This document shows, in pieces, positions 32,898-45,727 of a stretch of DNA of 64,000 bases. A model generated the notes under the pieces. It was given only the letters and a program-made list of their open reading frames with translations, did not search any database and was not told where the DNA came from. Position 1 is the stretch's first letter; the number at the start of each line of letters is the position of its first letter. The translations under genes were made by a program, and so were the position numbers. The stretch comes from Lyophyllum atratum (taxonomy: Eukaryota > Basidiomycota > Agaricomycetes > Agaricales > Lyophyllaceae), in the NCBI GenBank assembly GCA_014905825.1, contig JACGCN010000002.1, positions 2,480,001-2,544,000 on the forward strand, given 5' to 3'.

Positions 32898-35800
32898 CTA
32901 GCGTGATACCCTCCTATCATCTAAAGCCCAGGACGCGCCTCCCCAATATCGCCGGCCCACACGGATCATGACTATGAGAGCGACCGCAATTTTGGCCGCG
33001 TCGAAGACGCTGTAAGCCTTCCGTGGGCCGAAGAAGAAAGCGGTGCCGGCAAGTACCACCAGCACCCACCTGACGGTGAGAGCACGTTCAAATCTACCCG
33101 TTAAGTTAGGACTGGGGTTTTGTGGAGCTGAGACAAATTGGGACCTCACTTTTGACGTTCAAAGAGGGCGCCGGTATTCCACGACGCAAAGTCGACCAAG
33201 ATAAGGAATGGTGCGGCATTTAGGAAATCATGATCGCCATCGAATGGTGTCGTCAGACCGGCTGTGGCCAGCGTCCGTACCCACACCGCCAACACCGGCG
33301 CCACGAGTGGGAGGAGCCAGGTCATGAGAAGCAGTAGGTGGACGTTATGGTTATGATTGTCGATTATATGTTTTTGAAGTGCTCCTCGCTGCGCTTCGTG
33401 ATTCTGTACGTCTTCCGGCTTCTGCTCCTGTACTTCACCATTCGCATCGGCTACGCGGATCAACGGGATCGCAGTTATACCCGGGGCACGGGAGGATTTA
33501 ATGTTTGAAATCAGCCGCATCGAGGAGGCGCAGGTGGAGAGGTGGATTAACCAACAACCAAGGTAGGCCACTTGCCAAGGGACTAAGAGGAAAATCAGGG
33601 CGAAGATTAATCCCATAGAAACAATAGTGCTCCGACGGACACCAATACTTTCCCGTACCCTGGATCTGTAGCATTCAAACATATAAGCATCAGAATGAAA
33701 GTCTGCCAGAACGTACGACTACCTCCCGAAGACCAGGGAATTCATGACCCCAATTGGCCACATCAAGACGACGAGTAACCACCAGCTCACGCACACCAGC
33801 CCGCTAGCAATGAGCAGCAGAAGTGGCGCAATCGGAGCAAACAGTAGCTCTCCCCCAGTGCCGATATAATAATCCACAGGAAGTGGAAGAAGCGCAACCA
33901 CGAACGACGCCACCAGAAGTTTCCGGAAAGTGCGCTGACTGTACTTGGACAACGACTCCTGTACACTTGGCATACCTATCTCGAAATATATTCAGCACGA
34001 TCACTCTCTTGATATAAGTGGAAAAAGAAAGATATGACTAACCTTCCCCCCGATCGGTGGTGCCCCACGCAGTAAACAAAACAATCGCGACAACGCCCAC
34101 CGCCCAGCTCACCAACGTCGCCGGGTAGCGCGATGCCCATCGGCCCAGTGTCGCAGACCAGTCTATGCTGATCGAAAAGCCCAGCATATTGCACCCAAGC
34201 GTGCCAGACGAATAAATCACAAGGTGGAGGGACCTGCGTGGCGCAGCAGCGTCCGACGCCACGTATGGAGCAGGCGCATGTGAGTGCAACAGTATGCGGC
34301 TGTTGGGCGCGTTCAATGGGAAGTAGTGTGTTTCCAGTGAGTGGGCGGTGTGGGAAATTAAAGGCGAGAGGAGTGGATCTATTTTTAGGTTCGTTAGTGA
34401 TTGAATAAAAAGGAGGGCGGGGAGGGTTGCACCTGAACACCATGGATCATCGTCAGGTTTCATGGGGGTGTATCTATAAACGATGAGAGCGTTTAAGAAA
34501 ATATTTGGGAATATGAAGTGGGATCTGAGAGCCGTCTTGTCGGTGAAAAGTACATCGGCATTTCTGAACAAAAGTGCTTCACGAAAATCAGCCGTAGTCA
34601 ACATCCACCAGAAAGTCGAACCTGCTTACACAATGTGGTAGGTGCCTCGACGACCTCCTCCCGCAGAGAGAGCCCGCCAACCACCCATCCTCGCCCATCG
34701 CCGTCATCCGCGCGGACCCCAAGCCAGCGCTTGCCTACGCCCTCTTCCCCAGCTGGAACATCAGCCTCAAACACCGCCGCCCCCTCCGACTCGTCTGTAC
34801 CTTCCCCAGGCACAGGGAACGTCGTCCCCGGAAGCGGGTTCGGCACAAGCTTGAGCAGCGTCGGCTTCAGCGGGCTGCACGTCGGCACTGCCACGTGGTC
34901 GAGGCCCGGTGCCTCTGCACACAGAAACACCGACGCGCGGAGGGGTACCGCATGCTGCGGCGCAACGGGAGGGATCGACCCTAGCCCAACAAGGACGACT
35001 GCTTTGAGAGGTGTGGTCGCGAGGCGTTCCGCGGATGGTATGGGTAGCAAGTAGGTGCGGGAATCACTATGGCGCATTAGGACTAGGTGGTTTGCTTCGG
35101 GCATGATTTTGTACGTCGTCGGATCGTCAAGAGTAAATCCTGTCGAGGCAACCACTGGTGCCGGGGGGAGGGTGTGCCCGTCACGCAACCAGATGTCAAG
35201 AACGTCGCCTTTGGCGCTGGAAGAGGAGGCCGACCCGAGTTCCAGAGCGGCACGGGCAACGCGCCAGCGTACCTGGTGGCACCATACCATCTCGCGGTGC
35301 CCCACGCCTGTCCATGCACCTTCCAGGGCAGACGTGAACACTGTGCGGCGGAATTTGTCACCACGTGAATCTGCAGGGAGGATGCACGATTCAGAGGGAA
35401 TCATCATATCAGTCGCGCCTCCGCAGAGAGAGAGTACAGGTGTCGGGTCCGACTCGAGCGTCTTCTGGTTATTGGCGTATATTTTGTCGATGCGGGAATC
35501 AAAACGCGCTGGGGGGAGGGTGTGTGGTGTGGACATGGTGATGATCGCGGAAATGTTCGGTGATGGGAGCAGGGAGTTTGCGACGATGCCGCCCATAGAG
35601 TGTCCCATTATAATTATGGATGTGTCAGGGGGATATAGGGAGAGGATATATGATATTGCGTGCGAGGTATACGTGATTTGTGATTCAAGAGTGGGCCCAT
35701 GGAATGCAGAGAGATCCTCATTGAATTCGACTATAAAGAATACATCAGAAGGTTTGAATTCCAAGAAGAGTTGAGATCAATAGCGACTGGACGACGCATG

Positions 35801-36413
35801 ATATTCTGGACTAGGACCTACGACGAAGCTTCCCATGCTCCTCAAGAGCCCTCGCCTGCTCCTCTAGGTAAACGGCATAGAGATATGCCAAATAGCTTCG
35901 CTATCAAGTCACATTGTCCGCGATGGCCCACATTCACACGTCTCAAGGCACACGAATAGAAGACTCCGCACCTGCAAAGAAGTCAAGTGCTTTCAGCCTG
36001 CGCGACGAGAATTCAGGTGCGACGACATTGGGCGACGTGTAAAACTGCCTCGTAGCGGAGGAAGCGATAGACCGAACCTGGTGCGACGAGCCTGCGTTGC
36101 CCGGAATGAAAAGCACTGGTGTGCCGTCTACCTTCAAATCATGAGCGTGTTAGCCACTCATCGGTCGAAAGCTGGTAGTCCTTACCTCAGTAGGATCCCA
36201 TCCGACCTCTCGGTACAACGACAACGAGTACCTCGTTGCGAGTGGTGTCCATGATGTGTTAAAGCTGCTTTGGAGGACATACGACGGCGACATCCATGAC
36301 ATACGACATCCTTGCGGCGAAAGGTTCTCAGAGATGTCCCAAGTTGCGAGGTAGAATAAAGCGAGAGCTGCAAGAGAGGCCGAGCCTAGAACAGATGTAT
36401 AAGATAGCGGCAT
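32898..36413 (-). CDS. BST1: GPI inositol-deacylase (BST1/PGAP1 family)
   Basis: ER membrane lipase that removes the acyl chain from GPI inositol so that GPI-anchored proteins can leave the ER. The N-terminal signal anchor is [19 protein letters not shown]. The lipase core follows: [20 protein letters not shown] (about 36125-36070), [19 protein letters not shown] (spanning an intron, 35731-35971) and the nucleophile motif [17 protein letters not shown] (about 35625-35575). A large luminal beta-rich region ends near 34600. Repeated hydrophobic segments near the C-terminus (34200-32900) fit the family's multi-pass domain, for example [20 protein letters not shown] and [19 protein letters not shown]. 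The 241-nt intron is unusually long for this window. The exact exon ends in the C-terminal third are less certain. Confidence 0.9.
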
Positions 36414-36731
36414 GCTGGTGGCATGAGCATGGGTTTCCGTTCAGCCTGCGACGCGTCACAATCTGACAACAGGTCTCGTACAAATTTGATTAGCCGCACG
36501 TTGACATGCTGTCTGTAATTGATTGATGGCCCTCAGGATTTGCTCGTAAATCCTTTCACGATGAGATGTTATAAAAGAATTGATTGTATGGCTATGATAA
36601 TACGAATTGCAGTACGTGATACGGTGATGGGTAGGTGCAATGCAAGTGGGGAGCGAGGAGTAGGCGACACTTTGTCAAGGCGGCGCACATGGGTAGGGAC
36701 GACAAAAATAACATACGAACGAACAACACAT

Positions 36732-37669
36732 TTACTCGTCAGCGGGCGCATCCGTGGGCTCATCCTTAGCATCAGCAGGCTTGTCGGCTGAAATAAAAAT
36801 CGCGTTAGCATAAGTAGAAGTACATGATAGCGCGTTAGACACGGACCGGAGTCTTGCATGTCTGAAGTCCAGAGAGTCAGGTTGTCACGGAGCAGTTGCA
36901 TGATGAGCGTCGAGTCCTTGTAGCTCTCTTCTGATAGGGTGTCGAGCTCGGCGATGGCATCATCGAATGCCTGCTTGGCCAGATGGCAAGCACGATCAGG
37001 GGAGTTGAGGATCTCGTAGTAGAAGACAGAGAAGTTGAGTGCGAGACCGAGGCGGATGGGATGTGTCGGCGGGAGCTCGGTGACGGCAACGTCGGAGGCA
37101 GCTTTGTAGGCTTCGAGGGACTTGTCGGCGCTGTCCTTGCGCTTATCGCCTGTCGCGAACTCGGCAAGGTAGCGGTGGTAGTCACCCATCCTGAAAGACG
37201 ATAAGCAAGTCTGACGATCAACTGCGGAGGGACGTGACGTACATCTTGTGGTAGAAGACCTTGGACTCGCCGGAGGCGGCCGAGGGGATGAGGTGCTTGT
37301 CGAGAACATCGAGGATATCTTCGCAGATTTTGGCGAGCTCGCTTTCAATCTTCTCCCTGTAACCCTTGATCATTGAAACCTGGGCCTCGTTACCCTTGGA
37401 CTCCTCCTTCTGCTCGATTGAGGAGACGATTCTCCAAGAGGCACGGCGGGCGCCGATGACGTTCTTGTACGCCACGGAGAGGAGGTTACGCTCTTCCACG
37501 GTCAGCTCCTGGTCTGACGAGGCGACGCGCTTCATGTTCTCGACCATCTCTGATGACGTATAACAGGTCAACGAGCTGCGATAGCGTATCGGGGTAGATT
37601 CTGACCTTCATAACGTTCAGCCTGCTCAGCGAGCTTGGCGAGGTAGACAGAGTCTTCACGGTCGGGCAT
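36732..37669 (-). CDS. 14-3-3 protein
   Basis: Phosphoserine/threonine-binding dimeric adaptor (Bmh/Rad24 family). Four exons (37669-37606, 37549-37243, 37190-36847, 36787-36732) join exactly to 256 residues with no frame problem. It starts [20 protein letters not shown]. It contains [20 protein letters not shown], which carries part of the phosphopeptide pocket, and the signature [19 protein letters not shown] before an acidic C-terminal tail ([14 protein letters not shown]). It is 319 bp upstream-to-downstream in tandem with BST1. I cannot tell which yeast paralogue it corresponds to. Confidence 0.97.
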
Positions 37670-38502
37670 CTGTGACACGACAGGGGTCAGACATTGGACG
37701 CGAGGGGACGCGTCGTGGACTTACGTTGGTCGGGTCGGGTAGGGTGGTGTGGTCTGTGGGAGGTAGGAGATGAGCGAGGAGGTCGAGGTCGGAGGACGTC
37801 GGGACTCACGGTAGGGTAGGGCTGATAAACGTTTGAAAGTTGGGCGGTGGTTTGGATTGGAGTACTTGAGATAAAAACCACTCTGGGCAGAGGGTTATAG
37901 GCCACGTGACCAGGCCATCAGGGCAAAGGGTTGGTCGGCAACGTGACCTTATTCGACGGAACCTTCCTAAAACGACCATCTGACGTCTTATCATCTTCGA
38001 ACAAAACAAGAATCGTATACATAGCCCTTTGCCCGCAGCCCTTTGCCCCCTCTGTTTCATTCATATCAGCCAGCGTTTGCCTATCAAGTACTAGACAAAG
38101 TGATACCCATGACTCTCTGTGCCCACCTATTGTCGTCAAGGGTTTCAGAACCGTCACAACTATTCCCACTGTCAATTAACGGGGATCTCCAGGAGATAGC
38201 CTGTGTGCACAAGTTTGAGTCCCAGGTCTTCAGCTTGGCCTTCTGGTATCTCTTCTGGAGCTTCTTGTAGCCTCTGGTGACATTTTCTTGTTCCCTGTTC
38301 TCAACCTGTTCTTGTTCAAGTTGTCGCCTTAGAAATGACAAGTCTGTCACGTGCCAATGATACCAATTTAAATTCTCGTTCACAATTGTACGCGTAAAAT
38401 TCTTCCAAGTCCTTAACCCTACCCAAGCACTAGCATAAGGTTAAACGCGCGTTCTTTACGCGTTGAAAAACACTAAAAAGGCTCATACAACTCGCCAGCA
38501 TC
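37670..38502. promoter_or_regulatory. Divergent promoter region 14-3-3 / orphan gene
   Basis: Contains CACGTG at 37903-37908 and 38348-38353. MCB-type ACGCGT motifs lie at 37708-37713, 38390-38395 and 38458-38463. GGGCAAAGGG at 37921-37930 recurs inverted near 38025-38034. These are motif matches only. Confidence 0.4.
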
Positions 38503-39199
38503 ATGCCTGCCGAAAAACGCAAAAGCGGCGCGTCGACATCCGCCTCAGCCAAGAAGGCGCGCCTTGCTCACGCAGCCGCTGCTGACAGTGTGCGAGACAT
38601 TCTCGCTGATACCGCCAACTTCCCTGTCCCGGAAGGCGAAGACGAGATCCGACGCTCGCTACTCGAGCTTGCCGTTTATGCGCGTAGCTTGGAGGAACAG
38701 ATCGAAGCGTCGAAACCCAAGGAGATGTCGCCCCAGCAGTTGAATGCGGCTGCAGAGAAACTTCGAGCAGCGGCAAGGAGCGGTATCAGAAAGCAGATGA
38801 CCGTTCGTTGCTCCATCATTCATCCTGGGCTCAAACTTATGTGGATGTCGTTTCTTCCATAGTGGAAGCCATCCTGCAAGACGGGCTCCGCCAGATGGAC
38901 TTATGATGGTGTCTGTGCCGATCCTGCCGTCTTCGGTGCATTCCTCGGGCTCGACGGTCCTCCAACGTTCAAAACGAAGAAGATGCCAAAGGATGAGTTC
39001 GAGGATCTCATGGGCGACTTGGAAGTGTCTATCCGGTATGTCGCATATGCGCAATAACTGGTGAAATAAGTGACGCCGATTCTCAATTGCCATGTTATAC
39101 TACAGGTATGATACTCTGAAAATCACTTCCACCGATGTCAACATCCATTGGAAAGCTGCAGAGGGTACCTTCAAGTGCAGTGGATCTTACGGCAAGTAA
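38503..39199 (+). CDS. Conserved-looking small basic protein, family not recognised
   Basis: Three exons (38503-38802, 38863-39035, 39106-39199) join in frame to 188 residues with canonical introns, so the gene is well supported. The N-terminus MPAEKRKSGASTSASAKKAR looks like a nuclear localisation signal. A helical Ala/Glu/Arg-rich part follows (residues about 30-95). The second half is compact with aromatic residues: RWTYDGVCADPAVFGAFLGL, TKKMPKDEFEDLMGDLEVSI and KITSTDVNIHWKAAEGTF. I do not recognise it. Two ACGCGT boxes lie within 115 bp upstream of the start, so cell-cycle expression is possible. Confidence 0.7.
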
Positions 39200-39520
39200 G
39201 AGAACGACATCGAAACTGGTACTCTGAACCTTAGTTTTCAAATAATGCTATATGCTAATCATTCATCGAAATTACGTCTTCGTATCGCCCCAGTATTGCT
39301 TCACTATAATATTCATGATCAGCCATGAGCGAATTAGAACACTTAATGCTAGTCCACTTGTTTTACCAAATGCCTCTGCATAGATAGAGACGTCAAGAAC
39401 ATGCTGCACGATCACTCGGATATGGAAATGGGGCTGATTAGTACCCGTGCGACAAATTGATCGCGTAACGTGTGTCGCGTTCAGGAACGCTTTAGCCACA
39501 GTTCTGCAGTGACCAACACC

Positions 39521-42388
39521 ATGCCTGAACGTCAGACGGCAGCCCCTGCTGCTCCTGGCCCTCCAGCAGCCGGGAGAGAGGAGCAGTCCACATTGAAAAA
39601 GTTCATTAGCATTGCTCAGGTACGTTTGTCCTCAGGATGTGAGCCACGGACACCAGTATGCTAACAGCCGTCTATAGCAAATGTTTTTAATGTGGGCCAT
39701 CACGAATTTAGGTATTGGGTCAGACGTCTACTCAACTATATGCATCCCTAATCCTTTACGACCTTAAGCCACGAAGTACTTCACGTCATCCTCTACGAAG
39801 GAACCCGCGGCACCTGTAGCTGTTACCAAACCCGGCGAATCAACTCCAGCGAGTGTGGACGCCAGATTACTCCCTCCAGCCCAGGCCATCCCCGCGTGGA
39901 ATCTTGGCCAACAGTTAGACATGCATGTGCATCTTTCGACCTCGCCAAATGGTCAGGTGTTCAGCGCACCAAACTGGCGCAAGGAGCAGGACAAGCATCT
40001 TCCCAACTTTGTCTGGGCTAATCTGACCTTCGGAGACTGGAAGGCTGCGTACACCGCTGAGTTTGACATCAACTTCCCAAAGGTGCGTCTTGGCTCCACC
40101 GCTAGGGGGTCGTGCTGATCGTCACCTCTTGGGCTCGCAGAGCGTTCTGAATAATGGCTCGCTTTGGATGGACGTGTTCCTAACGAGGGAGGGTGCAAGT
40201 CCTAATCCTAATGATCCTACTTTCAACCCCGAAAATATGCATCATGTCCGGAAACGTATGTTCCTATTCGAACTTGCCAAGATAAACTCTTATCTTGGCC
40301 TTCCCTTTTCTTGGACAGTTTTGACGCCATACCTTCCGCGAGCAAAAGTCAGGAAGGAGAAGAAACTGCTTGGTAACGCGGAAAATGCTGAGGATGATGA
40401 GCCTGAAGAGGTATTTTGTGATTGAATTTTATGCGTTAGAAGCATCTGACCCTGTTTAGGCCGATTACATCGTTCCCCACTGGCATAGAGTGAGTACCCT
40501 GTCGATAAACACTGATTCATAGTACTCATTCTTGCGCACCAGAACGTCACTTTGGCATTGGTCTCTGATTCAGCGAAGGTTCCGTATGGCACATTGCCGC
40601 CTCCCATTATTGAACGTCAGTCCAAAAATTACAGCCGTGTTTACGAAGTTCCTCATATTCCTGTAGATATCCACCTGGTGCCCGACCAAAGGGACGCAAC
40701 TGGCGCGACCGGTTTCTACCACCCCATCATTTTCCCGAATGAGTTCTGGCATCTCCGCGACCACTACGTCGAGCTCAACTCCACGACGCCCACGCTCCCC
40801 ATCCAGATCGTGTTCCAACCCATGTCGTACTTGAAATTCCAGATGTTCGCAGCCATGACCAACGGTTTCAAGGAGGCCGCGAAGCAACAGGGCGGAGGTG
40901 CTGGTGCCGAGCTTGACGAGCTCAAGCGGATGCTGATCGAGACGAACCCCTGGTTCCTCGGGTTGACGGGTCTTGTGAGCCTTTTGCATGTATTGTGCGT
41001 GACAAGTGGATTTTTTCTTCACTGACAGCCGTTATTGAATCTTCATGACGCGCAGGTTCGAGATGCTTGCGTTCAAGTCGGATGTCTCCCATTGGCGCCA
41101 GAAGAAAGAAATGGTTGGAGTGTCTGTCAGGTGAGGAGACTTATGTCCATTCATTTCGCCAATTAACTCACGAACTGTCAACTACAGGACGGTACGCTAC
41201 TGGAAATCTTGGGTGTTTGTTGTGGAATTTACGGGGCAGGTTCTAGATCATTACCAACGTTTTCGTCCAGATTATCATTCTGCTCTATCTCATTGATAAC
41301 AACGAGAACACGAGTTGGATGATCCTCTTCGGATCTGGTACTGGCGTTCTTATCGAGGCTTGGAAGGTGCGTCATAAACTCGATACCATGTGGTTGCAAA
41401 CTTTAAACGCTGTAATGACATCAGGTAACGAAAGCAGTGGATATCAGCGTGGTTCCTGCCCCCCCAGGTTCCTTGATCCCTTACAAGCTAGATATCAAAG
41501 GTGCGTACACCGCTCTAATTGGATACAGCAGTGTTGTAACCCGTATTTTCTAGACAAGCATGTCCTTAGTGAGGATGAAAAGAAGACTCAAGAGTGAATA
41601 TCCTTGGACCTACTCTTTTCCAGTACGCGTGCCAAATTAACATGCCATCATCTCAGATACGACAAGCTGGCGTTCCGATACGTCTCTTACGTGGCCATCC
41701 CACTTCTCGCGGCGTACACGGGATATTCTCTGCTCTACAACACGCACAGGGGCTGGTACAGCTTTGTAATCTCCACACTCACCTCCTTTGTGTACATGTT
41801 TGGATTCGTACGTCTTTCTATCGGTTTTACCCCCGCTTTTGCTGACGTTTTTGTCTGACAGGCCCAACTGGTCCCCCAACTGATCATCAATTACAAGCTG
41901 AAGGTGGGACGGCCATCACCGCATGGCGATGGTTACTTATTATATATATACATCCAGAGTGTGGCGCATATGCCCATGAAGGCGATGATATACAAGACGC
42001 TTTCCACAGTTGTTGATGACTTTTTCGCGTATGGAACATCCCCGTTGTCCGTGGCAGCATCTCTGACATGCCGTCACCTATAGATTCTGCATCAAGATGC
42101 CGTTCTTGCATCGCTTAGCTTGTTTCCGGTATTTCCGTCCCGCCAGATTCCTGGTTGAGCGCCATCTAACAAGTGCCGCTCTGATTTCTTAAGTGACGAT
42201 GTTGTGTTCCTCATTTTCCTGTATCAGGTGAGCGGCTGTGATGTGCTGTGCCAGTAGAGCCTTCATTAATTCCGATGATGTAGCGCTGGATTTATCGGAT
42301 TGACCCGAAACGAGTCAACGAGTATGGGCAGGTCATGCCGGAGGATACAGTCGCAGTCAAGGACGGGGAGTCAAAGAAGGACAAGTAG
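39521..42388 (+). CDS. CLPTM1: CLPTM1 homologue (multi-pass membrane protein)
   Basis: ER/plasma-membrane protein of the CLPTM1/CLPTM1L family, linked to lipid scrambling and receptor trafficking in animals (family knowledge). It starts MPERQTAAPAAPGPPAAGRE. The luminal region includes QQLDMHVHLSTSPNGQVFS, WMDVFLTREGASPNP and HWHRNVTLALVSDS. Then come TNPWFLGLTGLVSLLHVLFE, FKSDVSHWRQKKEMVGVSVR, VFVQIIILLYLIDN, the conserved KVTKAVDISVVPAPPG, and several further membrane segments ending FLYQRWIYRIDPKRVNEYGQ and a Lys/Asp tail. More than a dozen short introns all read in frame. A 4-nt exon (41188-41191) is required to do so. Confidence 0.93.
41188..41191 (+). other. CLPTM1: 4-nt microexon (GACG) of CLPTM1
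   Basis: The upstream exon ends at 41130 in phase 2 (GTC AG) and the downstream exon starts at 41247 in phase 0 (ATC ATT ACC AAC). The four bases between a 57-nt (41131-41187) and a 55-nt (41192-41246) GT-AG intron give R-T. This restores GVSVRTIITNVF, which matches the family's SxRT motif. Reading straight through, or using one long intron, breaks the frame. Confidence 0.85.
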
Positions 42389-42914
42389 ACGGATATGAAC
42401 GGGTTGGGGCCATGATGACTCTCACAGAGCTTGCACGGGAAGGTAAAATGCAGACAGGCCTCGGCTGTCCCCGTCCCGTTCCTGTGTACACGGAGGTGAA
42501 GTAACGGAAAGTTACCCGCTCCATATTCATAGGTGGACGTGTAATTTGTGAGAATAAAACGGCCTTTTTATCCGGGTCGCTACGTGGCCTGGGTCTATAG
42601 GCGTCTACCGTGGGTCATGGGGCCCCTTTTCCGCGGGGGTGAGGGATCTGTCTGAAAGCTTGCAACCCATCGACGATGACCCGTCTGGTTGATACGAATA
42701 TTGCGCTCAGATAGCGTTGCGGAGGTAACCCTTGGGGAAAGCAACAGATTTGAGAGGAGTAGTAGAATATGACACTTGATCGTGAAACATACATAGGGAG
42801 GCCTATATGTAACCACAAGAATTGGCCGGTACCCGAATCGGAACCGCCTCTCCGTTCGCCTTCATCTTCAACTTCCATCTGAGCCACTGCGCGTTCGCCA
42901 CTGCCCGCCTTGAT
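42389..42914. other. Intergenic region between tandem plus-strand genes
   Basis: 3' flank of CLPTM1 and promoter of the next gene. I see no clear element. Confidence 0.4.
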
Positions 42915-45727
42915 ATGGCCGGCACTCCACTGGGAACCGACAAGCCCTCGTATGCCTGCAAATGCCTCAACGTCCGAATCCGGCCGGCGGCGACCAACTC
43001 GGTGGCCACGGACTTGGTGGAGGACCCCAATTTTACACCAGTATACGTCGGTGAAGACGGGATTGCCGTCGTACGTGATACGCTACATTCTTGGGGTTTC
43101 ATTATACTGAGGTTTTTGTAGGCTCATCCTCAGGTTACGGTGAGGACGCGGACGCGGGGAGTGCCCATTGCCGGGACATCTCGATTTTCCCGATACACAA
43201 CCATTACTTGTTTGCTATGCGACCTGCTGGTATATCGCGTCTCCCAGACATACTCGGCGGACGTGGAGGGGAAAGACGGGCCGCTCCTCCCCACAGAAGA
43301 CTGGGTTGAACGCGACATCTTGAAGAGCTTGAGCGGGTGGATCGAGGTGCACAAGGACTGTCTCGTGAGTCACTTTCATTGTTCGTTTTTTTTCTCCGGA
43401 GGAATTGCGACAAAACTCTGCATGTATACTATGAAGCTTCTCGTTCGGAGTGCTAACGTCATTCTATTCAGGCTGGAGAGGAAATCGAACGGGCAACGTT
43501 ATCCGCGGACTATTCGAACTTGTTTGGTCTTTTACTGCCACCGACGGAGTCTCCCTCAACATCTTATGAGCCGATCTTTGAAAGGCCACCCTCACGCTCG
43601 TCAGTCTCACCTCCTCCACCCCCCCCGAATTTTTTCTCCAATGTGCCGCCGGTGTTTCTCCCACCCCCCTTTACACCGTCACACCCGGTGTTTACATACC
43701 TATCTGCCTTTGCCGCCAATGAGTCTCAGACCGTCCGAGACGCGGCTGAAGATTATATGACCGAACAGCTGAAATCTAAAACCTCGGAACTCGAAAACAC
43801 CGATGCGGAACTCAGGAGGAAGGTCGACGCCCTGTGGAAGAAATTCAGACAGAACCTCAGTCGCATTCAGCAGGAGGCAAACAAGCCAAGCACGAGAAGA
43901 TCAAGCACGAGAAGACCTACTTCAGGATCCAGATCGAGGGAACGTTCTGCCGCTAGTGGCTTAGACTTGTCAGCAGCCGGGTCGCCCACACCTGTTCGAA
44001 ACTTTATTCCGACTAGTGTGTCTCGTGCTCGTTCCTCGTCGCCACCTACTCCCCGCGTGTCTGCGTTATCGGCGTCTCTCGCCACTTCATCGTTCCACCA
44101 TCCAAGGGCAAGGTCGACAGCTACATCACCTCCCCCAGCGTCTGATCGTTCGCCCTCCGTCGTCTCCAATGGGTCATCGCGCTCAGGTTCTTCTACCTTG
44201 GGCTCCACCACGGTGGTATCCTCGCAGACAATTGACGCCTCGAATGTTCTCAAAGTCCGAAGGAACATCAACGACGCGATCGACACGGCGACCAGCTATC
44301 GGTTTTTTGTCACGCTCGAAGAGGACATGGAACGCCTGCGAGGAAGGCGTCAAGTAGCAGAAGGAAGCCAATCTAGGCCTGATCAGACCCAGCAGGATGG
44401 CCCTTCCCGTGCCTCCGGCAGTACAAACGGTGACATTACACAGAAGCAGCCTTCGGAATCACGGCCGAATGTCGAGAAGTCTGCCCCGCAATCTCAAGGC
44501 CAGGCCCAGGCTGAGGAAGGCGAGGCCTCTCCATCACGTGGTCGAGAGAAGTCGAAGGGAAAGCGAAAAGTGACTTTCGATGTCAACCCTGCAGTGGTCA
44601 CTATCAAGAGGGAGGTCAATGCAGAGAAAGAAGAAGAAGAGGCGCTTGCCAACGAGGAAGACAGAGGTATGGAGTCATTATTTTCAAGATTTCACTTTCC
44701 TGACTTGCAGTCACAGACATGATCTTTGATCTCGAGGATCTTGAAGAGGGAGATAACCAAGCGTCGCCCACCGCCTTGAGGCCGACGCTTCAACTAGTCG
44801 AGCAGCCGGTAGCACCAGCACGACCACGAAAAAATCGGCCACAGAATGGCGACAGCTTGTCCACCTCTTTCTCTGGACTACGTCCCAATTCACTCCCGGC
44901 GCCATCTCATATCCGTCCACCGAGGAGTCAGCACGGGACAGACTTTTCCTCTCCTTCCATGATGCTATCGTTGCCGAAGCCCTCTCTTCCCGCGCGGACG
45001 GAGGTGCGAGTCTCCAGCTCTGCCGCCGGCCCATCTGGATCGCAATCGCAGATCGAACAATCTCAGGATCCGGAGATCTTGCGACTGCTCGCTGCCGATA
45101 CGCCAAGCCATCGGGGGGCATGGAAACCGGACAGCAAAGCATGGCAAACATTTGTGCGCCGACAGCCTGGGGCCCATGAGACTGGAGGGATCCCCGAAGA
45201 GGGCGAAGACGACAGCGGCGCTGATGCGCTCGGATTCGTTATACCAGAGATGTCGCCGAGTAGACGTAATGTGTATGATGCTCCAGGTACGCTCTCAAGC
45301 GCTATCAGTTAGTTATCAGTCAATATAACGACACTCACGGCATATGACAGATGTGCTCGTAGGATCGTTGCCAGTTCCAATCAAACTGGGCAAGCCGAAG
45401 GAAGAGCTTTCTTTGGCTTCGTATCAGCCCAAGACCCTCGCAACCCGGTCTGCGCCTGCTCCGCCCATCGGTCAAAAGTCATCAGCGGCCATCCGGAAAG
45501 CTGCATATGCAGAACGAGATCGTTCGCGATCGCTGGATCCGGGGCCACTTGATTTTCCAACCGAGGATGATGATGAAGAAGAACAAGAGGAGGAGGATAT
45601 CGAGGAAGAGGCCGAGTTATTGCCGGACTCTGCATCGGCAGGTGGCCGCAGCCGGAAGGCAGCGCGCAGGATCCTCAAGGCACGCAGCGAAATCCCAGAA
45701 GCAGGGATGTGGCGAAGTTTAGCCTAG
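42915..45727 (+). CDS. Uncharacterised protein with CxC...CxxC N-terminal domain and long disordered region
   Basis: The start at 42915 gives MAGTPLGTDKPSYACKCLNV. The first about 140 residues look globular. CKC (about residue 15-17) and CLLC in TTITCLLCDLLVYRVSQTY form two cysteine pairs that could bind one zinc, in a beta-rich fold reminiscent in spacing of Yippee/Mis18-like domains; this is inference only. The rest is disordered: a Pro tract near 43612, a short coiled coil (TSELENTDAELRRKVDALWK, about 43783-43842), then Ser/Arg-rich and acidic stretches. A basic patch, SRGREKSKGKRKVTFDV, lies near 44535-44585. The C-terminus is basic (GGRSRKAARRILKARSEI). Introns are canonical and the frame is intact. 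No family name is offered. Confidence 0.65.

Noticed and set aside
38084..38383. 99-codon minus-strand frame with coiled-coil-like composition
   Set aside because: It falls in the divergent promoter between 14-3-3 and the 38503 gene; there is no supporting intron or motif.
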